Origin: Cyclobacteriaceae bacterium
Lineage (GTDB): Bacteria; Bacteroidota; Bacteroidia; Cytophagales; Cyclobacteriaceae
Direction of reading: 5' to 3'
Assembly: GCA_024644875.1 (NCBI GenBank)
Contig: JAHEGY010000018.1
Location: 1 to 54,543 of the forward strand
DNA length: 54,543 nt
Position numbers and translations under genes: made by a program. Positions 27,815-36,727 of this stretch are shown piece by piece. Under the pieces are notes generated by a model that saw nothing but the letters and a program-made list of their open reading frames with translations, did no database searches and was not told where the DNA came from. The number at the start of each line of letters is the position of its first letter. Positions within the stretch are counted from its first letter, which is position 1.

Positions 27815-30800
27815 TTAATCTCCAAATAAATCAAGTTGATCATCGTTCTTGCGGGGTTGATCGAAATTAAGATCTATCGTACTTCCTACTTCAAATATTT
27901 CATCTTCAGAACCTTTTTCCTGATCTACTGAAGTATCAGTATTTTTATCTTCTTTGGCAATGGATGGATCATCTACTTCTGGTGAAGGTGTCTGATTTTT
28001 AACTTTCTTTCTTTTTTGAACAGATTTGATTTTTTCAACTTTCTGGTCCACTTCTATATCTGCTGATCCAGATCCCTTATTTTCTAATTCCCGGGCTGCC
28101 TCAGTAACTTTTGAATTCTGTTCATTATTTTCAGGTTTTGCAGCAACTTTATTATCAATTGATCCTGATTGCTCTATTTCCAACTTTGCATCAACTTCTA
28201 TAACTGATGTCTCGGAAAACCTCATTTCTGGTTTATGATCAACTTCAACTTTCTTTGATCCGGATTCCTTAACGGCCGGTCCTGTCTTTTCTTTCTTCTG
28301 GATAGCTTGGTCATCTTTTCTCGCCGGATCTGATTTAGATGGTTTTCTTTTATTGTCAATTGATGATTGAACGGGGTCTTCCTCAAAATCATCATTTAAA
28401 TCCTTTGACACTACTTTACTTTCTGCTTTTGAAGATCTACTCCCTTCTTTTCCTTGCCGGGAGGATACATTCCCTTCTTTTTTTCTAATGCGTTCCGATT
28501 TGTTAGACTTAGCCGCTTTGGGTGCAGACTTAGCTTCCTTAACCTCTTCCTGTTTTAATTCTTTACCATTAAGCAGTTCTACCTTCCTGATCTTATTATT
28601 GGATAGTTTATTTCCTATCGCTTTCCATCCCTTTGTTTCAATCAATTCATCAAGAAGAAGCTCATCGGTCTTTTTGGCATCTTTTCGTTTTACACTGTAA
28701 TGCACCTTGATTTTCTGATTCCTAGTATTTGTGGCTACCTCGAGTCTACTGCCTTTTTCCTCTGATATGAAGTTGAATTTCTTCCCGGTCGATAAGGTTT
28801 CTATTACAAACCGTTTAATATAGAATGTTTTATTTCCACCATGATAGTAAACAGCAGATATGATATCATTTGGTTCGAATTTGTCTATAAGAATGACTTT
28901 CTCAGGTTCGTAGCGGTTGGTTAGATCAAAGCTGGTCAGGGTATATGAACCATCTTTAGTCAAAACAATGATCTGGTCTTCGGGTTTAAAATTACCAAGA
29001 TATTTACCCCGGTTGTCCCTGTTGAGTCTTCCAACGGTTGGGTCATACCAGATATCAAGACCTCCTAAAGTGGAAATACCTGCCGTTTTGAGTTGAATTT
29101 TACGTACCGGATACTTCGTTAAAGTATTACCCTGTGATCCTCTTCCTTTAATTTCAATGGAAGTAAAATCAAATTCAAAGATCTTTTTCCTGGCTTTGCT
29201 GCCTGATGTAAGATTTACAGTTATGCTTTCAGCTTCACCATTGGGATTGGCAGTAAAATATAACACTTTAGAACCCTTATGTCCCTTAGTGAGATCATAT
29301 TCTTTATCCCGGGTAACACCCATAACCTGGAAACGCTTTACCATAGATTTACCGGTCTTTCCATCAAGGTATACCATATTGTAAACCATTCGTTCATCGT
29401 TTTTATTGAAAACAGCTGTATGCAGGATATCCTTACCCATAAATACCTTTTCTGCAATCCTTGAAACTTTAAACTTACCATCTTTTCTGAAAGCGATAAC
29501 GTCATCAAGATCAGAACATTCAATTATAAATTCGTCTTTTTTAAGCCCGTATCCAATAAAGCCATCTGACCTGTTTACAAAAAGTTTTTGATTGTTCGCG
29601 GCTACCACGGTTGCAGCAATTGAATCGAAATTCTTGATCTCTGTTTTACGATCTTTGTCCTTGCCGTACTTTTCTTTCAAATTTTTAAAATAGTCTACAG
29701 CATAATCCACCAGGTTTTTAAGATTGAATTCTACCTTACTGAGATCATCTTCAAGTTTCTTCAGACTTTCATCAGCTTTTAAGGAATCATATTTAGATAT
29801 CCGTTTAATTTTTATTTCTGTGAGACGGACAATATCTTCTTCCGTAATTTCCCTGTAGAACTGTTTTTTATAAGGTTCCAGTCCCTTATCAATTGTTTTT
29901 ATGACTGCTTCCCAGGTTTCACATTCTTCAATATCCCGGTAAATCCGGTTTTCAATAAAGATCTTCTCTAAAGAAGAAAACAATATTTTCTCGAGAAGTT
30001 CAGCCCGCTTTATTTCAAGTTCCCGTTTTAACAGTTGCAAGGTTTGATCGGTATTGATCTTAATGATCTGGTGAACATCCATGAAATGGGGTTTTTCATC
30101 CAGAATTATACATGCATTTGGGGATATAGATACCTCACAATCGGTAAAAGCATATAAAGCGTCAATGGTTATATGCGGGGATTGACCAGGAGCAAGATAA
30201 ATCAGAACTTCTATATCTTTGGCCGTGTTGTCAACTACCTTTTTGATCTTGATTTTCCCTTTTTCACTCGCTTTTATAATGGAATCTATTAAACTTGTTG
30301 TTGTGATCCCAAAAGGTATATCCTTAATAATCAGTGTTTTATTATCCAGCTCCTCGATTCGAGCCCTTACCCTGACCTTTCCACCCCGCAATCCTTTGTT
30401 ATATTCACTGAAGTCAGCCATTCCGCCTGTCGGAAAATCAGGAAAAAGCTGAATCTTTTTATTATTCAGAATATTAATAGAGGCATCTATTAATTCATTG
30501 AAGTTGTGTGGCAATATCTTTGTTGACAAACCTACAGCAATCCCTTCCACTCCCTGAGCAAGAAGCATTGGAAATTTAACAGGCAGGGTTATCGGCTCCT
30601 TCTTTCTCCCATCATAAGATAATTGCCATTCGGTAGTTTGGGCATTGTATACCACCTCGAGGGCAAACTTCGATAGCCGTGCTTCTATATATCTAGCAGC
30701 TGCCGCTTTATCACCCGTTCTTATATCACCCCAGTTACCCTGAGTATCGATGAGTAGGTCTTTTTGGCCAAGACCTACTATTGCATCGGAGATGGAGGCA

Positions 30801-31066
30801 TCGCCATGGGGATGATACTGCATTGTATTTCCGATAATATTAGCTACTTTATTATAGCGGCCATCATCCATCTCCTTCATGGCGTGGAGAATTCTTCTCT
30901 GGACAGGTTTGAAACCATCCTGTAAGGCTGGAACAGCTCTTTCGAGAATTACATAGGAGGCATAATCCAGAAACCAGTTTTCATACATACCGGAAACTGG
31001 CAATATATCATGGATCTTTTCATTTTCGGGTAGTTTCTCAAATACGTTGTTGTTGTCTTCTCCCAT
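27815..31066 (-). CDS. parC: DNA topoisomerase IV subunit A
   Basis: ParC is the cleavage subunit of topoisomerase IV, which unlinks sister chromosomes. The 1083-residue protein has the normal N-terminal cleavage domain with YHPHGDASISD (85-95) and catalytic Tyr Y126 in AAAARYIEARL, a tower and coiled-coil region, and a degenerate beta-propeller. From about residue 850 a long, charged, low-complexity tail begins, rich in Lys, Glu, Ser and Asp. It holds imperfect repeats such as VEVDHKPE, IEVDAKLE and IEVDQKVE. The protein ends in QLDLFGD (1077-1083), an exact match to the sliding-clamp-binding consensus QL(S/D)LF. It starts 2 bp after parE, which tells ParC from GyrA. The tail makes it much longer than the 750-900 residues usual for the family. 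Confidence 0.95.
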   Translation of the reverse strand: MGEDNNNVFEKLPENEKIHDILPVSGMYENWFLDYASYVILERAVPALQDGFKPVQRRILHAMKEMDDGRYNKVANIIGNTMQYHPHGDASISDAIVGLGQKDLLIDTQGNWGDIRTGDKAAAARYIEARLSKFALEVVYNAQTTEWQLSYDGRKKEPITLPVKFPMLLAQGVEGIAVGLSTKILPHNFNELIDASINILNNKKIQLFPDFPTGGMADFSEYNKGLRGGKVRVRARIEELDNKTLIIKDIPFGITTTSLIDSIIKASEKGKIKIKKVVDNTAKDIEVLIYLAPGQSPHITIDALYAFTDCEVSISPNACIILDEKPHFMDVHQIIKINTDQTLQLLKRELEIKRAELLEKILFSSLEKIFIENRIYRDIEECETWEAVIKTIDKGLEPYKKQFYREITEEDIVRLTEIKIKRISKYDSLKADESLKKLEDDLSKVEFNLKNLVDYAVDYFKNLKEKYGKDKDRKTEIKNFDSIAATVVAANNQKLFVNRSDGFIGYGLKKDEFIIECSDLDDVIAFRKDGKFKVSRIAEKVFMGKDILHTAVFNKNDERMVYNMVYLDGKTGKSMVKRFQVMGVTRDKEYDLTKGHKGSKVLYFTANPNGEAESITVNLTSGSKARKKIFEFDFTSIEIKGRGSQGNTLTKYPVRKIQLKTAGISTLGGLDIWYDPTVGRLNRDNRGKYLGNFKPEDQIIVLTKDGSYTLTSFDLTNRYEPEKVILIDKFEPNDIISAVYYHGGNKTFYIKRFVIETLSTGKKFNFISEEKGSRLEVATNTRNQKIKVHYSVKRKDAKKTDELLLDELIETKGWKAIGNKLSNNKIRKVELLNGKELKQEEVKEAKSAPKAAKSNKSERIRKKEGNVSSRQGKEGSRSSKAESKVVSKDLNDDFEEDPVQSSIDNKRKPSKSDPARKDDQAIQKKEKTGPAVKESGSKKVEVDHKPEMRFSETSVIEVDAKLEIEQSGSIDNKVAAKPENNEQNSKVTEAARELENKGSGSADIEVDQKVEKIKSVQKRKKVKNQTPSPEVDDPSIAKEDKNTDTSVDQEKGSEDEIFEVGSTIDLNFDQPRKNDDQLDLFGD

Positions 31067-31068
31067 CG

Positions 31069-32943
31069 CTATATTACTTCCTCTAAAATCAGATCTTTTT
31101 CAATTTTCAAGTTATCGATAATAAAATTCTGTCGATCCGGTGTGTTTTTCCCCATATAAAATTTCAAGAGATTTTTGATGCTTGTGTCTTTATGCAAAAT
31201 GACCGGTTCAAGCCTGATATTCTCCCCTATAAAACCTCCGAATTCATCTGGCGATATCTCGCCCAGACCTTTAAATCGGGTTATTTCAGGTTTAGAGCCT
31301 AACTTTTCCATAGCCTGCTGCTTTTCCTCTTCATTATAACAGTAATAAGTTTCTTTTTTATTTCTTACCCTGAAGAGTGGTGTTTCCAGAATATAAACAT
31401 GACTGTTCCTGATCAAGTCCGGGAAAAACTGCAGGAAAAAGGTTAACAAAAGTAACCTGATGTGCATGCCATCAACATCAGCATCTGTGGCAATAACTAT
31501 TTTGCTGTAACGAAGCCCTTCTATTCCGTCCTCAATGTTTAAAGCATGCTGCAGTAAATTGAATTCTTCATTTTCATAAACGACTTTCTTAGTTAGTCCG
31601 AACGAATTCAGAGGCTTTCCCCTTAAGCTGAATACAGCCTGGATTTGAACATTTCTTGATTTGGTTATAGACCCGCTTGCCGAATCACCTTCGGTTATAA
31701 AGATCATCGTTTCATTTTTGAGATCACTTTTCTGATCATCCAGGTGGATCCTGCAATCTCGAAGTTTTTTATTATGCAGATTTGCCTTTTTTGCTCTTTC
31801 ATTGGCCAGCTTCTTAATACCAGCAATATCCTTTCTCTCCCTTTCAGACTGAAGAATCCGTTTATAAAGAGCATCCGATACCTCCTGGTGTTTGTGAAGA
31901 TAATTATCAAGTTCTTTCTTAATAAAATCAATCACAAAAGTCCTCATAGTGGGTCCACCCGGAAACAGATTAATAGATCCCAGTTTTGTTTTTGTCTGAG
32001 ATTCGAATACAGGTTCTATTACTCTTACGGATATTGCACCCACAATACTGGCTCTGATATCCGATGCATCGAAATCCTTTTTAAAATAATCCCGGATTGT
32101 TTTTACTATAGCCTCACGAAACGCACTCAAATGGGTGCCTCCCTGTGTTGTAAACTGACCATTAACAAATGAATAATATTCTTCCCCGTACAGGTTATTA
32201 TGTGATAGTGCTATTTCAATATCTTGACCTTTAAGGTGAACGGGGGGATAACGTAAGCTTTCTGTATCCGTTTTATTATTGATCAGATCAAGAAGTCCAT
32301 TCTCAGAGTGAAATTTAACGCCGTTAAAGTTTATGGTTAATCCGGCATTCAGGTAAGCGTAATTCCAGATTTGATTTTCCAGATATTCCGGAATAAAGTG
32401 ATAATTCTTAAACACATCAGGATCAGGTTCAAACACAATTAATGTTCCATTACGCTGACTTGCCTTCTTGTTTTTAAGTTCCTTCAACAAATTGCCTCTG
32501 CTGAATTCACCAGATGTTGTCTTGCCATCCCGGAAGGATTGAACCCTGAAATACGCGGACAGGGCATTCACAGCCTTTGTCCCAACACCGTTCAGCCCAA
32601 CTGATTTCTGAAAAGCCTGCGTATCATATTTTCCACCAGTGTTGATCTTTGACACGCAATCAATTACTTTTCCCAATGGTATTCCTCTTCCATAATCCCT
32701 GACTTCCACCATATGGTTGCCAACTTTTACGTCAATAGTTTTGCCATAACCCATCACATGCTCATCAATGGAATTATCGATTACTTCCTTTACAAGAACA
32801 TAAATACCATCATCCTGCGCAGATCCATCCCCGAGTTTTCCGATATACATGCCCGGTCGCATTCTGATATGCTCTTTCCAATCAAGGGATTTTATCGTAC
32901 TTTCATCATAAATGAACTGTTCGCCATTTGATTTTTTATCCAT
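31069..32943 (-). CDS. parE: DNA topoisomerase IV subunit B
   Basis: A 624-residue ATPase subunit of topoisomerase IV. The GHKL ATPase domain shows the N-box [20 protein letters not shown], the G1 box [11 protein letters not shown] and the [14 protein letters not shown] lid. The transducer domain follows ([17 protein letters not shown]), then the TOPRIM domain with [12 protein letters not shown] and the Asp pair [13 protein letters not shown]. The C-terminal part ends [16 protein letters not shown]. It is complete and comes just before parC. The 215-bp upstream region holds a near match to TAnnTTTG but no clear full promoter. Confidence 0.96.
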   Translation of the reverse strand: MDKKSNGEQFIYDESTIKSLDWKEHIRMRPGMYIGKLGDGSAQDDGIYVLVKEVIDNSIDEHVMGYGKTIDVKVGNHMVEVRDYGRGIPLGKVIDCVSKINTGGKYDTQAFQKSVGLNGVGTKAVNALSAYFRVQSFRDGKTTSGEFSRGNLLKELKNKKASQRNGTLIVFEPDPDVFKNYHFIPEYLENQIWNYAYLNAGLTINFNGVKFHSENGLLDLINNKTDTESLRYPPVHLKGQDIEIALSHNNLYGEEYYSFVNGQFTTQGGTHLSAFREAIVKTIRDYFKKDFDASDIRASIVGAISVRVIEPVFESQTKTKLGSINLFPGGPTMRTFVIDFIKKELDNYLHKHQEVSDALYKRILQSERERKDIAGIKKLANERAKKANLHNKKLRDCRIHLDDQKSDLKNETMIFITEGDSASGSITKSRNVQIQAVFSLRGKPLNSFGLTKKVVYENEEFNLLQHALNIEDGIEGLRYSKIVIATDADVDGMHIRLLLLTFFLQFFPDLIRNSHVYILETPLFRVRNKKETYYCYNEEEKQQAMEKLGSKPEITRFKGLGEISPDEFGGFIGENIRLEPVILHKDTSIKNLLKFYMGKNTPDRQNFIIDNLKIEKDLILEEVI

Positions 32944-33100
32944 CTACCGGTTCTTTTTCTAATGGTTGACCAAAATATTTCTTATGATTAATGAGTGAAT
33001 ATACAAGTAAATTCATGCCAAAAAAACTAGATTTATGACATTTTTTCATCGACAAATATTAGGTAAATAGTTATATGTTCCTGATACAATGAGAGTTATT

Positions 33101-33154
33101 TTATACCATTTAAACTTTTCAATTAAATAGGTGGGTTTGCTACTTATGGTATAA
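33101..33154. repeat. Perfect 9-bp inverted repeat with a 36-bp spacer
   Basis: TTATACCAT (33101-33109) and ATGGTATAA (33146-33154) are exact inverted copies, just beyond the stop of the gene at 33159 and upstream of parE. No U-tract follows either arm. It may be a weak terminator or protein-binding site, or chance. Confidence 0.4.
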
Positions 33155-33158
33155 CTTT

Positions 33159-33599
33159 TCAGGATTTCTTAAGTATCATAAATACCGGTAGCATTACAAG
33201 CCACAAAATAACAATCAGCGGTCCTATATAAACTAAAAGCTGTATACTCCCATATGTGTAATTTACGGCATTATTTGCAAAACCAATAAATATTAAATTG
33301 GTTATGATAAATAGATTGACGGATAAGTGAAATCCCTGAAACCAGGTAAATAAAAACGGGCGCTGGATATTGAATTTTGTTTCACTTCCTTTTTTAAATA
33401 ATATAAAAATGATCTGGACGATCACAAATACGAATAATGAAGAATAAAAAAATGTGCCTTTCGAAATTGCTTGAACTGATACACCATTCTTATCAAAAAG
33501 TATCCCAAAAGGATCCGGCAGAAAGGCATAAACAAGCAATAGGGTAACCAGGAAAATTACTATAGAAACATTAGTGAAAAACTTGAGAAATTTGTTCAT
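33159..33599 (-). CDS. Small integral membrane protein of unknown function
   Basis: A 146-residue inner-membrane protein. The start is ATG 33599 (MNKFLKFFTNV); an in-frame TTG 60 nt upstream would add a polar stretch and is less likely. Four hydrophobic helices are visible: IVIFLVTLLLVYAFL (about 12-28), FFYSSLFVFVIVQIIFILF (about 48-66), FHLSVNLFIITNLIFIGFA (about 85-103) and LLVYIGPLIVILWLVMLPVF (about 118-140). Short loops separate them, and there is a Lys-Lys tail. I know no family for it. A TAATTTTG box lies 15 bp upstream. It is divergent from the lipoprotein at 33723. Confidence 0.75.
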   Translation of the reverse strand: MNKFLKFFTNVSIVIFLVTLLLVYAFLPDPFGILFDKNGVSVQAISKGTFFYSSLFVFVIVQIIFILFKKGSETKFNIQRPFLFTWFQGFHLSVNLFIITNLIFIGFANNAVNYTYGSIQLLVYIGPLIVILWLVMLPVFMILKKS

Positions 33600-33614
33600 C
33601 TCTTGATTTTTAGG

Positions 33615-33622
33615 CAAAATTA
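33615..33622 (-). promoter_or_regulatory. Candidate -7 element of the small membrane protein gene
   Basis: The minus strand reads TAATTTTG, matching TAnnTTTG, 15 bp before ATG 33599. This supports the ATG over the upstream TTG, which would overlap the promoter. A TTTG occurs 25 bp further upstream, longer than the usual spacing. Confidence 0.45.
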
Positions 33623-33722
33623 TTCTGTTTGGGGATGAATTGTGATGCAAAGCTGACAATTAATTTCAAAATAATATAAATTAACAAGCTTATAATGATA
33701 ATTCCCGTTTAAAGAATTTCAT

Positions 33723-34115
33723 ATGAAATTTATTACCGCTATTCTGTTCATATTTTTAATAAGTGGTTGTGTTGAAGAAGCACAGGTCAGCTTTGACAAT
33801 GACTCATGGAAAACAGATGCAAATGGTTGTAAGAAAATCAGGTTGGGGATATATAAAGAAATACTAGAAAGTCAAGATGAAATCCTGAGCCTGACGAATA
33901 GACAGATCATCAGAATTCTGGGTAAGCCGGATAGAAATGAACTCTACGGTCGAAATCAGAAATTTTTTATATATCAAATTTCCCCGGCCTCAAAATGCAA
34001 CATAACAAACAATAGAGAAACACTTTTCCTTTTTATTCGATTTAATGCAGTGGGGTTATCTCAGGAGGTTTTTGTTCAGGGTGCCCCAACTTTTATAGAT
34101 AAAACATCTACTTAA
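33723..34115 (+). CDS. Small putative lipoprotein with BamE-like segment
   Basis: A 130-residue protein with a short signal and lipobox (MKFITAILFIFLISGC), with lipidation predicted at Cys16. The segment LTNRQIIRILGKPDRNELYG, followed by a strand pair (KFFIYQISP, ETLFLFIRFN), recalls the BamE/SmpA fold, where a lGkPd-like turn follows a helix. The match is weak and the function unknown. Two further Cys (Cys36 and one near residue 97) could form a disulfide. Its last 8 bp overlap the convergent ROK kinase gene. Confidence 0.72.
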   Translation: MKFITAILFIFLISGCVEEAQVSFDNDSWKTDANGCKKIRLGIYKEILESQDEILSLTNRQIIRILGKPDRNELYGRNQKFFIYQISPASKCNITNNRETLFLFIRFNAVGLSQEVFVQGAPTFIDKTST

Positions 34116-35013
34116 AACAAAGTGAGGCAGCACCAACGATTCCTGCTTCGTTTGCCAGGGTAGCTTTTTTTATTTCTATCCGGCTGGTATAATAGGGTGT
34201 TAGGTTTTTCATGAGCACCTTTTCCATAGGTCCTATTACGAAATTATAGCTCTGAGAAATACCTCCACCAACAATAATTGTTTTAATATCAAGTAAGCGA
34301 ATCGTTGATACCAGTGCTTCCCCAAGTAAGACACCTATTCTCGTGAATACTTTTATTGCCACTTTATCATCTTCTTTTGCTGCCGCAAGGACTTTTTTAG
34401 TATCCCAGTTTTCAACCTTATTGCCCAGGATCTGACTCGTATTTTTCTTTAACATGTCGTTCAGCATTTCCTTCAATCCCGCTTTACCAATAATTGTTTC
34501 CAGTGTTTTTCCATCCTGGGACATAATATGACCGATCTCCATCGGATTGCCATCTCCACCTCTGAAAATATGGTGATCAATTATAGCAGCACCGCCAACA
34601 CCGGTCCCCAGGGTTATAAATACATAATTTTCCGGCACCTTTTCTTTCCCAAAATAATACTCTCCCAGCGCAGCAACATGAGCATCATTATCTAGATAAA
34701 AATGTTTGCCCGGGTGATTAGATTCTAACCTATCCAGCAGATTTGTATTCCCCAGGTCTCTTAAATTGGGTAATTCCAATGTACTCCGGGCATCACGGGA
34801 AATTGTGCCGGGTACACCTATCCCGATTTCTTCAACTTCCGGATGATTCTCAAATTCATTTTTCAAAACATCACTGAATCCCTGGACAAAATCTTCCATT
34901 TTTCGAAGATCTTTTGTGGGATATTTTACCTTTTCCAATAATCCGTATTTCGAATCCACAAGTCCGATCTTAATATTCGAACCACCAATGTCAATCCCGA
35001 AAAAATGTGCCAT
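34108..35013 (-). CDS. ROK-family sugar kinase lacking the zinc-binding cysteines
   Basis: A 301-residue ASKHA-fold kinase of the ROK family, probably phosphorylating glucose or a related hexose. The phosphate-1 loop is FFGIDIGGSNIKIGLVD (4-20), the catalytic region is YLDNDAHVAALGEYYFG (with the catalytic Asp), and the adenosine/phosphate-2 loop is ITLGTGVGGAAI. MEIGHIM supplies the conserved Glu and His. Where most ROK proteins have the zinc motif CxCGxxGCxE, this one has TLETIIGKAGL, with no Cys. Such cysteine-free forms include polyphosphate-type glucokinases, so ATP or polyphosphate could be the donor. It is divergent from the aldolase, across 324 bp, and close to a sugar symporter. Confidence 0.88.
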   Translation of the reverse strand: MAHFFGIDIGGSNIKIGLVDSKYGLLEKVKYPTKDLRKMEDFVQGFSDVLKNEFENHPEVEEIGIGVPGTISRDARSTLELPNLRDLGNTNLLDRLESNHPGKHFYLDNDAHVAALGEYYFGKEKVPENYVFITLGTGVGGAAIIDHHIFRGGDGNPMEIGHIMSQDGKTLETIIGKAGLKEMLNDMLKKNTSQILGNKVENWDTKKVLAAAKEDDKVAIKVFTRIGVLLGEALVSTIRLLDIKTIIVGGGISQSYNFVIGPMEKVLMKNLTPYYTSRIEIKKATLANEAGIVGAASLCFK

Positions 35014-35337
35014 GCGCTGTTTAAGTATAAATGTTGAATTATCTGCGAAATATAAAAAATACTGTTAAAACAATTGCCACAAATGTTAAAAAAAAGAGTT
35101 TGATCCCCTTAATGATCCGGATTATTTAAAAGGGCTATGTCCCAACCCGTAATCTTTGGATATTTACTTGCATTTAGTGCTCTATTTTAACTAAAAATCA
35201 TTTTTATTGATCATATTTGCACTGCCAAAATGATCATGGCAAACTGGCCGGGAATTCATCAGGTCTATCCTTACAGAAATTTTTTTGAAACGTTCATATT
35301 GTAAATAATTTTAATAATAATTTAAATTCATTTTAAA
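35014..35337. promoter_or_regulatory. Intergenic region between the divergent ROK kinase and fba
   Basis: No gene is seen. The region holds two dyads: an imperfect one centred on TCCGGA at 35106-35134 and a perfect TGATCAT-N15-ATGATCA at 35208-35236. The second dyad overlaps CATATTTG at 35212-35219, seven of eight positions of the -7 consensus, facing fba. This looks like a shared control region for two sugar-metabolism genes. The rest is AT-rich leader. Confidence 0.45.
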
Positions 35338-36414
35338 ATGAGTATAGGTAAAAAATTCAGAGCTGGAGTTTTATATGGTAACGAGGTTAAGGAGTTACTA
35401 GATTATGCAAATGAAAATAATTTTGCATTGCCTGCTGTTAACGTTATCAGCACCAGTACAGTAAATGCTGCAATTGAAACGGCACGCGACATTAATTCAC
35501 CAATTATCATCCAGTTTTCCAATGGAGGAGCTGTATTCTTTGCTGGAAAAGGCCTTTCCAATGAAGATCAGAAAGCTGCTATTACAGGGGGTATTGCCGG
35601 CGCACACCACGTCAGGGCAATGGCCGAAGCTTACGGAGTCCCTGTAATCTTGCATACAGACCACTGTGCTAAGAAATTATTGCCATGGATTGATGGTTTA
35701 TTAGATGCAGGAGAAAAGTATTATGAAGAAACTGGTCAGCCTTTGTATAGCTCGCATATGCTTGACTTATCTGAAGAACCGATTGAAGAAAATATCGAAA
35801 TTTCAAAGAAGTATCTGGAAAGAATGGATAAACTGGGTATGACACTTGAAATTGAACTAGGCGTTACCGGTGGAGAAGAAGATGGGGTAGACAACACCGA
35901 TGTTGATAGTTCTAAGTTATATACTCAGCCTGAAGAAGTTGCTTATGCTTATGAGCAATTAAACCGAATCAGTGAAAACTTCACGATTGCCGCTGCATTC
36001 GGAAACGTTCACGGTGTATACAAGCCTGGAAATGTTGTTCTCACTCCAGTTATTTTAAAGAATTCACAGGAGCATATTAAAGAGAAATTTGGAACAGGGG
36101 ATAATCCTGTAAATTTTGTGTTTCATGGTGGTTCCGGTTCTGAACCTGAGAAAATTACAGAAGCCATTGAATATGGTGCGGTAAAAATGAATATTGACAC
36201 AGACACACAATGGGCATTCTGGGCCGGTGTTCTGGAGTATTACAAAGCCAACGAAGGTTATCTTCAAGGTCAAATTGGAAACCCGGAAGGAGAAGATAAG
36301 CCAAATAAGAAAAAGTACGATCCAAGAGCTTGGTTACGGGAAGGTGAAAAAACTTTTGTTGCACGTTTAAAACAAGCATTTGAAGATTTGAACTGTGTTA
36401 ACAGGAATGCGTAA
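35338..36414 (+). CDS. fbaA: Class II fructose-bisphosphate aldolase
   Basis: A 358-residue zinc-dependent aldolase of glycolysis and gluconeogenesis that splits fructose 1,6-bisphosphate to glyceraldehyde 3-phosphate and dihydroxyacetone phosphate. Family motifs in order are NENNFALPAVNVISTSTVNA, the catalytic and zinc-binding VILHTDHCAKK (Asp and His), LEIELGVTGGEEDG (Glu), AAFGNVHGVYKPGNV (His) and the phosphate-binding FVFHGGSGS (His). The substrate-phosphate segment GAVKMNIDTDTQWAF is also present. Length equals that of the E. coli type. It ends in a strong terminator. It is divergent from the ROK kinase. Confidence 0.97.
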   Translation: MSIGKKFRAGVLYGNEVKELLDYANENNFALPAVNVISTSTVNAAIETARDINSPIIIQFSNGGAVFFAGKGLSNEDQKAAITGGIAGAHHVRAMAEAYGVPVILHTDHCAKKLLPWIDGLLDAGEKYYEETGQPLYSSHMLDLSEEPIEENIEISKKYLERMDKLGMTLEIELGVTGGEEDGVDNTDVDSSKLYTQPEEVAYAYEQLNRISENFTIAAAFGNVHGVYKPGNVVLTPVILKNSQEHIKEKFGTGDNPVNFVFHGGSGSEPEKITEAIEYGAVKMNIDTDTQWAFWAGVLEYYKANEGYLQGQIGNPEGEDKPNKKKYDPRAWLREGEKTFVARLKQAFEDLNCVNRNA

Positions 36415-36437
36415 TTGAACTGTTAGAAATAATTTCG

Positions 36438-36470
36438 AACCGTACCATGATTTCTGGTACGGTTTTTTTT
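36438..36470 (+). terminator. Strong intrinsic terminator of fba
   Basis: AACCGTACCA (36438-36447) and TGGTACGGTT (36455-36464) form a perfect 10-bp stem with a 7-nt loop, followed by an unbroken T run to 36470. It is the clearest rho-independent terminator in the window. Confidence 0.95.
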
Positions 36471-36727
36471 ATTTTATATCTATTATAATCATCTCTGATC
36501 CCAAAGATTATTCCTCTTACATCCCAATTCGAGGATTTAGATCACCTCTTTAATTCAAATGTTTTGGACCACCTGCAAGCACAATGCATGTATAGAAAAG
36601 TTATTAAGATCCATTGAAATGTACAATTGAATTGTTGGATTTAAGAGGATTCTATTATCTTTAAAAGGACATTTCAACTCCCGCTAACATTGAGGAATAA
36701 CTACAACTCTTAAAGTAAAAATAAATA
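36471..36727. other. Intergenic region between fba terminator and sugar symporter
   Basis: No gene is seen. The only order I find is a 13-bp palindrome, ACAATT-G-AATTGT (36623-36635), about 90 bp before the symporter ATG, which could be an operator. The rest is AT-rich, and I find no full TAnnTTTG box. Confidence 0.35.
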
